A stretch of DNA of 64,000 nucleotides from Trametopsis cervina. Lineage: Eukaryota > Basidiomycota > Agaricomycetes > Polyporales > Irpicaceae. The position numbers and the translations under genes were made by a program. The notes under the pieces are model-generated. The model saw only the letters and a program-made list of their open reading frames with translations, searched no databases and was not told the origin of the DNA. Where the stretch lies: assembly GCA_022385755.1 (NCBI GenBank), contig MU278357.1:434001-498000 (forward strand), written 5' to 3'. Shown here in pieces: positions 10,661 to 27,824 of this stretch; within the stretch, counting starts at the first letter, position 1; each line of letters starts with the position of its first letter.

Positions 10661-12674
10661 TCATTTTGTAACCTTTTGCACCGCGTACCGCTCCCAACTT
10701 GGGTACGAAAACGACTCGAGCTTGGTATGAGAGTTGGTGGGAGGCAGTGATGCCAGAGATGATCGCGTCACTCTGTCGTTCTGACCCACTACGAGTGGCG
10801 GGAGGTTGACAGGAATATCGATGGTAATGGGTAGGAATGATATCTTGAGTTTGAAGTCGTCTTTGTACGTGCGTGAAAATGGGAAAGGATTCGAGGGGTG
10901 TGGTGTTGCCAGAGGCACAGAAGGCAGGTCAGCGTTCGTGTTCGACGAGGAAGCCGATAGAGTCGTCGACGATCCTGCAGATGAAGAAGACGAGCTGGTT
11001 GACGGGATGGCTAAGGAAGAAACAGAACTACTTCGGGGTATCGGAGAAACCATGGGTGGCTGGTTCGGATGAACCAGTTGGTGTATTTCAGACAGGGCTT
11101 CAGGATTGTCTGGCTGCAGTTTTAAAATAGCACGGATATCTGTGTATTAAGGCGTCTAGGGTGGCTTGTATCATATAAGGAACGTAGTTCTCTACCTTTG
11201 ATGGCGTCGTGCACTCGGCTCTGTGCTTTGCGAGCTTGAGCTCTGCGCCAGTAGCCCTTAACACTCCTGTGTTGCCCTAAAGCAGTGTCGCACGCTCTCT
11301 CAGCTTTTATCCATCTGGAAAAATGAGCTCGAATGGCTGTTGGCGATCAACTGACAACACAACGTACTCATGTATCTTGAGGTATGCGGCGGCAAGGTTG
11401 AGATTGTAATGAGGCATTTCAGGCTCAATCTGATGCGCAAACTTGTAATGCGCAATCGCCTCGTTGTAGTCACCTCTTTTGAATGCAGCATTACCCTACG
11501 GTTTCCATTCAAATCGACAGTCGTGAGCATATACCAATCACATGAGGGTGAAGCAAGCGAGACCTGTTCTTTTTCACGCTCCGCTCGTATATATCTCCAT
11601 TCCATCAGCTCCCCGACAGTCATATCTGAGTCGACGGGATGTCCTTCATATTCGTCTGGATCAGGGCTGACAAAGTCGAGCTCGACTTCCCAGGCGTCTT
11701 CCTCATCCCGGGTTTCCCACCCATAAACACCGCTACCTACACGACATTCAGTACATATATCAGCTTCCATGAAGGGCGAATAAGCACCAACCTCGTCCGT
11801 CCCATTCCCGGCCCTTCCCCGCTCGTACCTTACTCTCCAGCCCTTCCTCCTTCACAGTTCTTTCGCACACTTCGCTAAGGTGGTCGGTCGAGCACCCACA
11901 GTCACACCAATTCGAGCTGAGCTTTTCTCGTAGGACTGTCCCGTACCCCCGTACATCGAATTCCTGCGCTACCCTCCACAGTGTATTTGTGAGTCGCTCG
12001 TAGCCGACACGCATTTTGAGTCGCCATTCGGAGTCCCATTCACTGCTTCCGACCGGGATCTTCTTATATTTAGACTCGAACTTCTGCTCCAACGTCCGCA
12101 AGCCCTCAGTCAGTGGCCCCAGGTGCGGAGGTTTTGAAAATGTAGCCGGGGGAGAAGCCTGTAGGGCATCGAGATGTGCCTTGAGTGCAGGGTAATGCGG
12201 TAGTAGCTCATGAGAGTGCAATCCCCGAGTGCGGCATATAGGGATGTTGTTCGATGTCGCAAAGTGTCGTAAAGCGGTGTAGGACCAGAGAACACTCTTC
12301 GTCGCTACACGATCACCGGCTTGGCGAAGGTCCATTCCAATTGCCCCTCGGAAGAAGTCCTTAATGTCTTCACTCTCCGCATTGACAGCAATCCAGCCGG
12401 GTCCGGCAACAGTAAGGCATCGCGTAATGAATGTAGGGAGCTGAAGTAGGGCAATGCAATATATATGCGTGGAGAATAGGCGTGCAATGTCCTGTTCAAA
12501 TCGAACAAGGAGCATTTGAGCAATAGCACGTTCGAGCAGGGCAACAGGAGATATAGGCTTGGTTATACCGAGACTTGGTGAAGCGTTTGCCTTTTTGCCT
12601 TCTTTCTGTATACCATTGCCATTTGGCGACTTCTTCAGTGGCCTTTTCTTCACATGGGAGTACTTGGCCGGCAT
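10661..12674 (-). CDS. TPR-repeat protein with conserved N-terminal domain of unknown function
   Basis: The protein starts MPAKYSHVKKRPLKKSPNGN, a basic leader. A helical domain of about 270 residues that I do not recognise follows (ALLERAIAQMLLVRFEQDIA, then AGPGWIAVNAESEDIKDFF), with several Cys near 235-260 (NWCDCGCSTDHLSEVC). A 59-nt intron (GTTGGT...TGTAG, good TACTGAAT branch) joins EWDGRG to SGVYGWETRDEEDAW. After an acidic segment come TPR motifs: GNAAFKRGDYNEAIAHYKFA, then HYNLNLAAAYLKI, ERACDTALGQHRSVKGYWRR and KLQPDNPEALSEI. The C-terminal 130 residues are Ser-rich, then end in a short folded-looking stretch. The TPR spacing resembles Hsp70/Hsp90-binding co-chaperone modules, but the client is unknown. 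The start is ATG 12672-12674 and the stop is TGA 10661-10663. Confidence 0.75.
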
Positions 12675-13154
12675 TTTGGGGCTGATGTAAGAGGTTGCAG
12701 ATGAAAGTACCTCAAGAGCACGCTGTGCAGCTCGCTCAGCTCTCTACCCTGCATCGAAAGAGGGCAACGGGGTAGCGTTCGACGGATGTCGAGTATTTCC
12801 ATAAGATGCAGGGAATATGTCAGAGATGTTCATCAAGTGAGATAAGACTCGTATACCTTACAGTCGAGGTGCCTGCTTAAGACTAGTGAGCGGAAAGGGT
12901 GCCTGCTAGGGAGAGAATGACAGTGGCAGATGCACGCTAAAGAGTTAACGTTTTGTGCCGCGTATAAATGAAACCCGATCATGGGAATCTCGGATTTGCA
13001 CATATAACTTATCGCTACGAAAACCTCGATAACTACGCTTACGACCCTCCACCACCCTTTCGACTCTTGACCTGCATAGTGACGTCCGTCTACGCATCTC
13101 GCGGGAACAGGCTTTATGCTCTGCAAATCATAACGAGAAAACACACGTCGCTAG
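12675..13154. promoter_or_regulatory. Divergent promoter of the TPR and MBOAT genes
   Basis: A 480-nt spacer between two divergent start codons. No TATA box of note, repeat or RNA gene was seen. It must contain both promoters. Confidence 0.45.
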
Positions 13155-15518
13155 ATGTTGGGCGACGCGATATTGTCCATGCCTTCCGATTTGCGTCAGA
13201 ACAACGCGGCATCCTCGTTCGAGCTGAACCCTTCGTCACACAAGAGGACAGGGATCACAAGACTAACTGTCGAAATTCCTCCTTCTAGCAACTCAAAAGG
13301 GCGGGAACGTGCATCGTCACAGCCTCCACGATGGAAAACTTTGGAGTTCATGGTGTACGGCCTCGTATTTGGTATCGTTGTACCAGTCATGTGCTGGATC
13401 CCTGTCCAACTGAGTTCTGGTGCGTTGTAACGAACCTTGCCGGGTCGTCTGATTGATAGGGGCGTAGTAACACACACAAACTACGAGCTTTATAGTGTTA
13501 GACTATCGAAAGGTTGGTTGTTTGGGCGTAAAGTCGTGAGTGATAAATCATTTCCTTGAACCTGTATGAGAACGTCTCCTCCTATGTGACTTGTACAGTG
13601 TTTATCACAGTATTGGGCATATAGATGGATTCATTGCCATCTGAGTCTCAATTAAGCCAGGCATAATTTCCCGCTTGCTAACTTTGCCATAGGACGTTAG
13701 CGACGCACAATATCGTTCCTTCCGTAACAATCTTCCCATATTGACCGCGCTTGTCTTCTTATTTCTTGGTCTGAAATGGGTCTACGTTCGCATCAGACAA
13801 CGTTTCAAGCCGTTGGGTAGTGATGGACTGCACCGTGTACCCTTTCTACTGGTTTTCTCCTCCATCATGCTCGCCACGTTACACGGAACCAGCGTGCTCA
13901 AAATGGGTGCGATCTTTCTGCTCAATTTTACCATCGCGAAACTATGCGGAGGCACAAAAGCGGGTCCGTTGCTGACCTGGACGTTCAACGGATGTGTTTT
14001 GTTCCTCAATGAATGGAACGAGGGGTATCGCTTTGGCGGCATACACTCCTCAATGCAGCGCTGGGTGCGGTCTTATCACTTCGGTAGATGGCCGAATAGC
14101 TGAACCTTGGTTTAGGATGAATGGGGTGGTATATATCCTCGCTGGCATGTGATCTTCAATATAACTATGCTAAGGTTGGTTTCATTCAACATGGATTATT
14201 ATTGGGCCTGCAATGCTACAGGCCTTGGTGACGTATGTGTATAGCACGCTTTATTTGCATGTGGAATCTCAACGTATTAATGTGTACCTACAGACTGGCA
14301 CGAGTTTGGATTACAAGCATCGCATAGCCGTGGCCCACCCTCTGGAGCTCTATTCTCTTTCAAACTATTTAGCATACATAATATACCCTCCACTGTATAT
14401 TGGCGGTCCGATCATAACGTTCAATGACTTCGTATGGCAGGTGAGTTCTTCATACTCCACAATCACGCTTGCGCTAATCTATGTTTGCAAAGCTTCGTAG
14501 ACCCCTTGCGATTCCCGGAAGAGATACACTCCGATACCTCGTACGCTTCGTGGTGTGCATCCTAACCATGGAGTTCATCCTACATTTCATGTACATGGTG
14601 GCTATCAAAGACACGAAGGCTTGGTATGGTGATACTGTGGCCGAGCTGAGCATGATTGGCTTTTGGAATCTCATCATAGTATGGCTGAAGGTTTGGGAAA
14701 TAATCGGTTTCTACGTTTATCTTACTTAAACAGCATGTCAACAGCTGCTCATCCCATGGCGTTTCTTCCGTCTGTGGGCCCTCACAGATGGCATCGACCC
14801 TCCCGAAAATATGATCCGTTGCATGGCGAATAATTATTCGACCGGCGGGTTCTGGAGAAGCTGGCATCGAAGCTATAACTTATGGATCGTGCGGTAGGTG
14901 CTAATTGTACGCAAACGACTTTCAGCTGACCGCCTGTAGATATATCTACATCCCGCTCGGCGGCACCAGCAACGCTCTATTCACTACGGTCCTTATTTTC
15001 TCTTTTGTGGCCTTGTGGCATGACCTTTCCTTTACTCTACTAGCCTGGGGCTGGCTCGTCAGTCTCTTCATTCTCCCTGAGATTGCGGCTACGTACATTC
15101 TACCACCGTCGAAAGTAGGTTTGTCTATCATACTCCGATTGTACCTCGGTGCTGATACAGGCAGCAGTACCATAGCAAACCATGGTATCGACATGTTTGT
15201 GCCGTAGGCGCAGTTTTCAACATGTTGATGATGATGACCGCCAATCTTGTCGGATTCGTTATTGGAACAGAGGGCGTTTCGTACCTCCTGACGCGGTTAC
15301 TGTCAGGCTGGGAAGGTGCGTGGGCTAAAGGCGCTGTTAGACAGGCTACTCAATAGTTCACAGGTGTCAAATTCATGACGTTCGCATGCCTGTGTCTATT
15401 CGTTGCTGCACAAGTCATGTTTGAATATAGGTGAGCGATATGTTCATAGTCTATTTGCTGCTTCTGATGTTCTACCAGAGAAGAAGAAATGCGTGGAGGT
15501 ATATATCGTCGTTGCTAA
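13155..15518 (+). CDS. GUP1: Gup1-type MBOAT O-acyltransferase (GPI-anchor remodelling)
   Basis: Polytopic ER acyltransferase. In yeast, Gup1 re-acylates the lyso-GPI anchor with a C26 chain, and loss affects membranes, rafts and glycerol phenotypes. After a polar N-terminus, the hydrophobic segment [20 protein letters not shown] opens the protein. Gup1-typical blocks follow: [99 protein letters not shown] and [18 protein letters not shown]. The last two carry the conserved His residues of MBOAT enzymes. About nine small introns are present. One after the GD of ATGLGD uses donor GTATGT, and the last joins FEYR to [12 protein letters not shown] before TAA 15516-15518. The start is ATG 13155. 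The family is secure, and orthology to Gup1 is likely from the co-linear motifs. Confidence 0.92.
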
Positions 15519-16062
15519 TCTCAACTCAGTCACACGTACACTTCTATGGGCACAATCATATTAGTAGTGATACAACATCTCTGACGGAAGAGCTCCAAGT
15601 ACTCTGTGAATCATTGATATCCGGACTCTTGTGCACAGCTGAGGCTGAATTCTTCGCGCTACACACGACATGCCAATAAGTGTGCGAATGATAAGGGTCT
15701 GTGTTTTATCCTAACTCTGTCGATGGTTTCTCACGTTCTGGAATACTTAAGCTTTTATATTGAGTTCTTTTGCAGCCGTTGCCAACATCGTGAGCGGAAA
15801 GGCATTTGCGAACGCATATTATGTCTAGGCCTTCTGACGTCTCATAGTCATGAATGCGATAAGTGGCATCACGCTATACGGAGTTCTCAGGCTTATCACT
15901 ATAGCCAACATTGACTGCAGCCGGCCCGTATTGCCCTATCGCTATTTGCTCAGAGGTCGTTGTGCTTAAAGGGTGCATAAAGCATGGCGATGAATTCGAT
16001 GCTCTGCTTCTCGTTCGTCGTACCTCCTTCCGACTCGTGCTCAGCAAAAACCACAATTCGTC
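15519..16062. other. Intergenic, formamidase promoter
   Basis: About 540 nt between two plus-strand genes. Small open frames exist without family resemblance. No TATA box, RNA gene or repeat was recognised. Confidence 0.45.
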
Positions 16063-18509
16063 ATGGCTACACAAGCTAATTCTGTCCCTCACCCCACCTT
16101 GATTAGTGTATGCTCATACCGAAGTTAATGTAATACACCACTAATTCTTCCAATTCAGGTCGACCCTTTCGTGTGAGTACTTGTGTGCCTTCTCCCGGAG
16201 ATTGCTCACACATGGACTCCACGCAGTCCGGCAGATCAGCAGAAGGTTCCTATAATCCGTCAACTCTTAGGTCACTTCACTGACTCCGACATGAACTATA
16301 GGGCCTTCATAACCGATGGCAGTAAGTGCAAGTCCAAATTCCTATCGTTGGAGCTGTCTGACGCATTAGCCTTCAGTCCGGATATTCCCGCCTTCGCAAC
16401 AGTGAAGCCCGGCCAGACGTTCAAGCTGGAGATTGTCGGTGCGTTTGGCCAGTATAAACGTAGTCCTCATCTTATCCTGGGTTCTAGATTGGACTGGTGC
16501 ACAAATTGGCAATAACGATTGTGAGCTTTCTGACCCTGTGTCAGATCAGGACTCACCGACGTATAGCTAGCGATGACATCAAGGATGTAGACCTTTCTAA
16601 GGTGCACAACCTTACGGGACCTGTTGCCGTGGAAGGTGCGGAACCCGGCGATTGTTTGGTCGTCGATATTCTAGATGGTCAGTCTCTACTGCAAGAAGCA
16701 TATGGGCAGATCTTGACTGCAGTTTTAGTGCGCCCTTTTGACAAGATGCCGTGGGGCTACACTGTAAGCAATGTCCGCTGCGAACCCTGTTCATAGTACG
16801 AGAATTACTTTCAGGGTATTTTCGAGCTTGAAAATGGTGGAGGCCTTTTTGGTATGCAATACTATAATCCATCATTGCGCAATGATATGTTCTGACCGCC
16901 CAGCAGCTCGTGAATTCAACAGCAAAGCATGCAAAGCGATATGGGATTTGAATGGTACGAGTAACACCCAACCGTATGTGGCATTCCGAAAGCTGATTGT
17001 ATTCTTAGGCGTTTACGCAACCTCTCGCCACATACCCGGTGTCCGGTTTGCAGGAGTCTCTCATCCAGGTCTCATAGGCACCGCGCCTTCCACTGAGCTG
17101 CTTGCCACTTGGAACAAGCGTGAGGGTGAACTGATTGCAGCCCATGGAGCAAATGCTGTACCAGCCGTTGCGTTCCCCCCTGAGCCTAAGGGTGCGCATG
17201 TTGGTCAAGATCTTCCTGACGAATTGCGCAAGAAGATTTATATGGAGGGCGCGAGAACGATCCCCGGCAGGGAGCATGGTGGAAACTGCGATGTTTGTCG
17301 AAGTCGCGATCGTTCATCAGTCTCTTAGCTGAATGGTGTTGAACTTGATAGATCAAGAACCTGTCAAGAGGTTCGCGATGCTACTTCCCTGTCTTTGTCA
17401 AGGGAGCAAATCTCTCTGTTGGAGATTTACACTTTTCTCAAGGCGATGTGAGTGGTACAGTTCTATGGCCATTCGACGATACTAAATGTCTATGGTGTAA
17501 TCAGGGCGAGGTCTGCCTTTTCGGTCGCCAAGAATCCAGATAATACTGACACCTTTGCAGATGTCGTTTTGCGGCGCTATTGAGATGGTAAATACAAGAA
17601 CCAATCTTGGTTGGATATATGACACAATCCTCTTGCATAGGCTGGCATTATCACCCTAAGTACCAGTATTATCAAGGGAGGCGTGGAGAAGTTCGCATTG
17701 AAGCAGCCAATCTTCTTGGTACGTATATTTAGATGACCACATGGACTGACCGAGCTAAAGGGTACCTGTCATAGCCTTCACCGGTTGACCCGATGTATTC
17801 CGCAAAGGTAATCGGCTCTGTATGCAATCTTGGATGTTTCTGACGTGTATGCAAGCTTATTTTCGAGGGTATCAGCGTTGACCTTCGTAAGTTTTCCCCA
17901 GACACTTCATAAGCAGTCTTTTTGAACGGGCAATTGCAGATGGTGACGGTAAACAATACAACATGGATGCGACCGTGGCTTATAAACAAGCCGCTCTCAA
18001 CGCTATCGCGTATCTCATGAAGGTAGGTCAAGATGTTGCCTCGTTTCGATCTGTCGAGCTAATCCTACTCGCTTGCAGATCGGATACAGTGCGTATTTCC
18101 CTTCGATATCCCCCTTTTGCCGCCTTTAACCCCACCATCTTTCCGCTGCTAGCCCGCGAGCAAGCCTGTGAGTAGTTAATTCGCATCTCAACCAAGCCGC
18201 TTCTGAGTAATACCCACAGATCTTTTACTCTCTGCAGCGCCGGTTGAAAGCCATGTCGGTGCCATCGTCGTACGTTTTTATTTATTAAGGATACGAAAAG
18301 TAGGGTTTCTGACGTGTTTCCAGGACTCACCGAACGCGTGTGTAACCATGGGCATACCGATTGGTATTTTCGAACATGTATGGTCTTATATATTTATGTC
18401 TTCAGGCTGCGCACTGATCATAAATGATCAGGACATTCTGCCGAAGGAAGAAGGCCTAGTGAAAAAGGACTTTGGCCAGTGCGCCATTCGCAGTGATGGG
18501 GTGGTCTAG
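16063..18509 (+). CDS. Formamidase (FmdA/AmdA acetamidase-formamidase family)
   Basis: Cytosolic amidohydrolase that converts formamide to formate and ammonia, used in nitrogen scavenging and, in fungi, downstream of cyanide hydratase. The N-terminus is assembled from tiny exons: MATQANSVPHP at ATG 16063, VDPFV before a GTGAGT intron, PADQQK, then a join that recreates HNRWHPDIPAFATVKPGQTF. Further family blocks are DWTGAQIGNND, KVHNLTGPVAVEGAEPGDCL, TSRHIPGVRFAGVSHPGLIG, GREHGGNCD, NLSVGDLHFSQGDGEV, GGVEKFALKQPIFLPSPVDP, DATVAYKQAALNAIAYLM, LLLSAAPVESHVGAIVDSPN and the end FGQCAIRSDGVV before TAG 18507-18509. At least ten introns, mostly about 50 nt, interrupt it. The HG and Asp/His-rich strands that form the metal-dependent active site of the family are present. 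The exact 5' splice borders are approximate. Confidence 0.9.
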
Positions 18510-18854
18510 ATTCAACTGAGGGAACAGATATATCTTACCACCGCGAACAAAGAACTTGTATTATATGCACTACTTTGCACCACGATGAAGCCGCATACCT
18601 CCATGATATTTTCCGTCATACGCGTGTTTCCCATGAAGATACTTGGCACTGTGACAACCCTCCCTCGTATGGAAGAGGTAACTTGATGCAGATTTAACAA
18701 CGGTCTACGGCCCGTCTAGACGTCATGGACCTATGTCACGCGTGTGACGAGTTGGTAGATCGGCGTTCCGCCTGAATCTCTTCCAGGCCGTCTTAAACCA
18801 TCGACAACTCCTTTCTCTCCACTACCACCCCACGACTTATCACCTTATACTACC
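18510..18854. promoter_or_regulatory. Intergenic, aldolase promoter
   Basis: About 345 nt. The last 60 nt before the aldolase ATG are pyrimidine-rich (CTCCTTTCTCTCCACTACCACC), typical of the 5' leader of highly expressed fungal genes. No other signal was identified. Confidence 0.4.
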
Positions 18855-20531
18855 ATGGGTGTTCTCGACATTGTTCCTGTAAGTGACGATGATGCGTCGT
18901 CCTCGAGCTGTTGTCTCACGTATATACAGGCTGGCGTCTTGACTGGCGATAATGTTCGCAAGCTCTTCGAATATGCGAAGGAACAGCAGGTCCGTTCCGA
19001 TAATAAATATTTACGCGTCTCCGCAACTGATTCATGCCATCGCATAGTTTGCCATTCCCGTGCGTAGAGATCGCGTCCTTTGAACTCTGTATAACTCATA
19101 CACGATCGATGGACATCTACAGGCTATCGTGAGTCAAGAATTTTTCTCAAACAGATCCAGACACTTACATTTCACCAACAGAATGTAACTTCATCGTCTA
19201 CTGCCAACGCAGTCTTGGAGGCTGCTAGGTACTATCGATCCTCATGAGGCGACCCCACGATAGCTCACGTCTGACATAGGGATATCAAGGCTCCGATCAT
19301 CATTCAAGTGTCCCAGGGTGGAAGTGCATACTTTGCCGGAAAGGGTCTTGCGAACGACAAACAGCAGGCCTCCATTCTTGGTGCCGTTGCTGCTGCTCAC
19401 CATGTACGCACGGTGGCGAAGGAGTATGGTGTGTGAGTGAAATTTGCACGTTTTCCCTGATAAAACTCCGCTTACCTATATATGTAGTCCGGTTGTTTTA
19501 CACTCAGATCACTGTGCACACAAGCTTCTCCCATGGTTCGATGGTATGCTGAAGGCCGACGAAGAGTACTTCAAGCAACACCAAGAGCCCCTTTTCTCTT
19601 CCCACATGCTGGATCTCTCTGAAGAGACGAAGGAAGAGAACATCAAGACCTGCGTCGAGTACTTCAAGCGCATGGCACCTCTTGGGCTATGGCTGGAGAT
19701 GGAAATCGGTATCACAGGTGGTGAGGAAGATGGTGTCGACAACACCGGTGTCGATAACTCCAAGCTCTACACTCAGCCGGAAGACATCTGGGATGTTCAG
19801 CAAGCTCTCTCCGCCATTGGCCCTAACTTCAGCATCGCTGCCGCCTTTGGTAACGTTCACGGTGTCTACAAACCCGGTAACGTCAAACTTCACCCCGAGC
19901 TCCTGAACAAGCACCAGCTGTACGCAGAGGAGAAACTCGGCAATGGCGTGAAGAAGCCCTTGTATGTCCTAAATGCGTTATGAAGAATGAACACTTAACA
20001 CCTTTAGGTTCCTTGTCTTCCACGGTGGTTCTGGTTCCACGAAGGAAGAGATCAAGACCGCCGTACAGAACGGTGTGGTCAAGATGAACGTTGACACTGG
20101 TTAGTCACCTAAGACTGCTACCGTATGGGCTCCTTCTAATGAACTGAGGGTAGACACACAATTCGCGTATCTCGCTGGTATCCGAGTAAGCATGCCCGCT
20201 TCAGCCTTCACTTTGATCAGCGTGATTTACACTCGCCATAATAGGACTTCGTTCAGAGCAAGTCAGGCTACCTGCAGAGCCAGGTTGGTAACCCCGAAGG
20301 CGCTGACAAGCCTAACAAGAAGGTGCGTTGCTCGTATCGAGCTTTGATTCTGAGCAAATGTCTGACATCGACTATAGTACTATGACCCCCGTGTCTGGGT
20401 TCGTGAGGGTGAGAAGACCCTTACTGCCCGTGTTAAGGAGGCATGCAGTGACCTCGGGAACGTCAGTGCGTATCCGTATTCCCCCAGTCCTAGCTTTGTT
20501 CATGCTGACGCTTCCATCAGACCGCCTCTGA
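18855..20531 (+). CDS. FBA1: Class II (zinc-dependent) fructose-1,6-bisphosphate aldolase
   Basis: Glycolytic/gluconeogenic enzyme splitting fructose 1,6-bisphosphate into DHAP and glyceraldehyde 3-phosphate. It starts MGVLDIVP, then after introns AGVLTGDNVRKLFEYAKEQQ, NVTSSSTANAVLEAARDIKA and PIIIQVSQGGSAYFAGKG. The zinc and catalytic block VVLHSDHCAHKLLPWFDGML is followed by LGLWLEMEIGITGGEEDGVD, then AAFGNVHGVYKPGNVKLHPE, FHGGSGSTKEEIKTAVQNGV and VKMNVDTDTQFAYLAGIRDF. The C-terminus is restored by the last intron: DLGNV joins NRL before TGA 20529-20531. Its length of about 360 residues fits fungal enzymes. The seven or so introns are clustered at the two ends. One long central exon (about 19480-19975) uses strongly C/G-ending codons, as expected for a highly expressed gene. 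Confidence 0.95.
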
Positions 20532-22196
20532 GTATTTGCGAAAGGCGGTGGCTATAGAGAATGAAATGAACAGAAGCGAGGACATTGCAATAACAGACCC
20601 CGATGTCAAAATACCTGTTGTAACAAGCTGTATTTCACAAAACAAAGAGGAAGCATCGTTGTATTGCTATTTTTGTGAGCGAGATAGCCACCGGCGACTG
20701 TTAGTGGCACAGGTCGGTCCTTGCTGGCATCCTGGCGCATTGGTGAGAGCTGACAGCGTGCAGCATCATTATCAGTTTAGCGAGCCTGCTATGTCAACTC
20801 GAAGCTCAGTCATGGTGATTAGCTTATCAGATCCTGCGCGCACTTCGTGGGTTAATTTAAGAGCTCTACTTACGGTTTATCAACGATAGAAGCTCCATGC
20901 AATATTTGAATCTGATAAAGAAAACTGTTCCTGGCGGTCTCACCTGGGGCCTGTGGATCAGCGACTGGCCCTGGCCAATTGGAGCATCGGTTGTTCGAGG
21001 CTGATACCAGACAGCCCGGCACTGAGCTCCTCGGAAGATGATTGAAATCTGCTGACGAGGGTATGCGCTTGCAGGATTGCTCGGTTGCAAGCTCCGTACT
21101 CTGTCGGAGCATTCTGTTGATGTGTACCAGGTTGCGTAACGTCGAGACGAAATCGAGACGGGATAACCACAGTCCGGCTATGCGTTGTTGCACACGCAAG
21201 AAAGTGGAACAGCATTAGCAGGTGCTTTAGAATTTAGTCTCGCGATAATTGAACAGGATGGCAATCAGCCTGGATGCACAGATGCAAACGGCTCGGAGGT
21301 GCTTGCCGACACGATCTTCAGACGTGAAGAACCTTTGGCCTGGTGCACAGTAGCTATGTCTACTATACTTCATATAACTCCACCATCTGATACTTCAGCA
21401 TAGTATCAAAGACTGGTTGCTCGTGTGCATCCTCGCGCTCGGCTGACCATCCGGTCAAGACCTTCGGAACAAAACAGCGGGGATATAGAGTGATATTTCA
21501 GCTCATCTACTCTTCTTTCAGCTTATCTCTCAAACGCGGCCTACCTGGCAGTCTGGCAGAGTAGAGACTGGGCTTTCTTGCCTCAAGATCAAACCCCTCT
21601 GAGTCTATCTTTTCGCCGGGGCGCCAGGCGGAAGTTGAGCTGTTTATCAGCCGTGTAGCCGTTCGACGGCAGGAAGGAACCGTTCACAGGAACACAGCCT
21701 ATATTACAAGGTTGCATCAACTGAAATCAGAAACACAATCTTGTGTCATTGTTCAGGGTCCATCTCGGCGGCAGCATCACCGCTCATCAAGACGTCAAGG
21801 GCAAGCGGCAGCTGGTGGCGGCTAAAGATCGTATGTATGGGGTGTGCAAAGATCGAAGGGCTAAAGGGGCCATAGGACGAAGGCGGAAAACGAGGCGGCT
21901 ATGGAGAGGGGTGCGTGCTAAAGACAAACGACCTGCCTCGCATCCAATGATCAATGAATGAACGTGTGTGCAATTTATTACAGGTTCAGTAGTGTGTACC
22001 CCGAAAGGGAGTTAAATACATAGGAGTCGAGGATTATCTATAACTTGAAGCAATAATGGAGACCCAATGCCTTCCAACCAATATGATACGTAAGGATAGG
22101 GGTTGCAATTTAGGCACAATAACTTAAAAGGGGTTTAGGATGGAGGGCTAAAGAACTTTATCAGACTGACGCATCTCGAAGAGAACAGCACTAAGC
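20532..22196. other. Intergenic, no gene recognised
   Basis: About 1.66 kb between the plus-strand aldolase and the minus-strand peroxidase. A minus-strand frame near 20960-21210 is open and protein-like (it includes SRFQSSSEELSAGLSGISLE), but no splice partners or family were found. The last 60 nt (around 22148-22175) resemble the flank beyond the stop of the second peroxidase, which suggests that the duplication includes the 3' flank. Confidence 0.4.
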
Positions 22197-27824
<5,628 letters not shown>

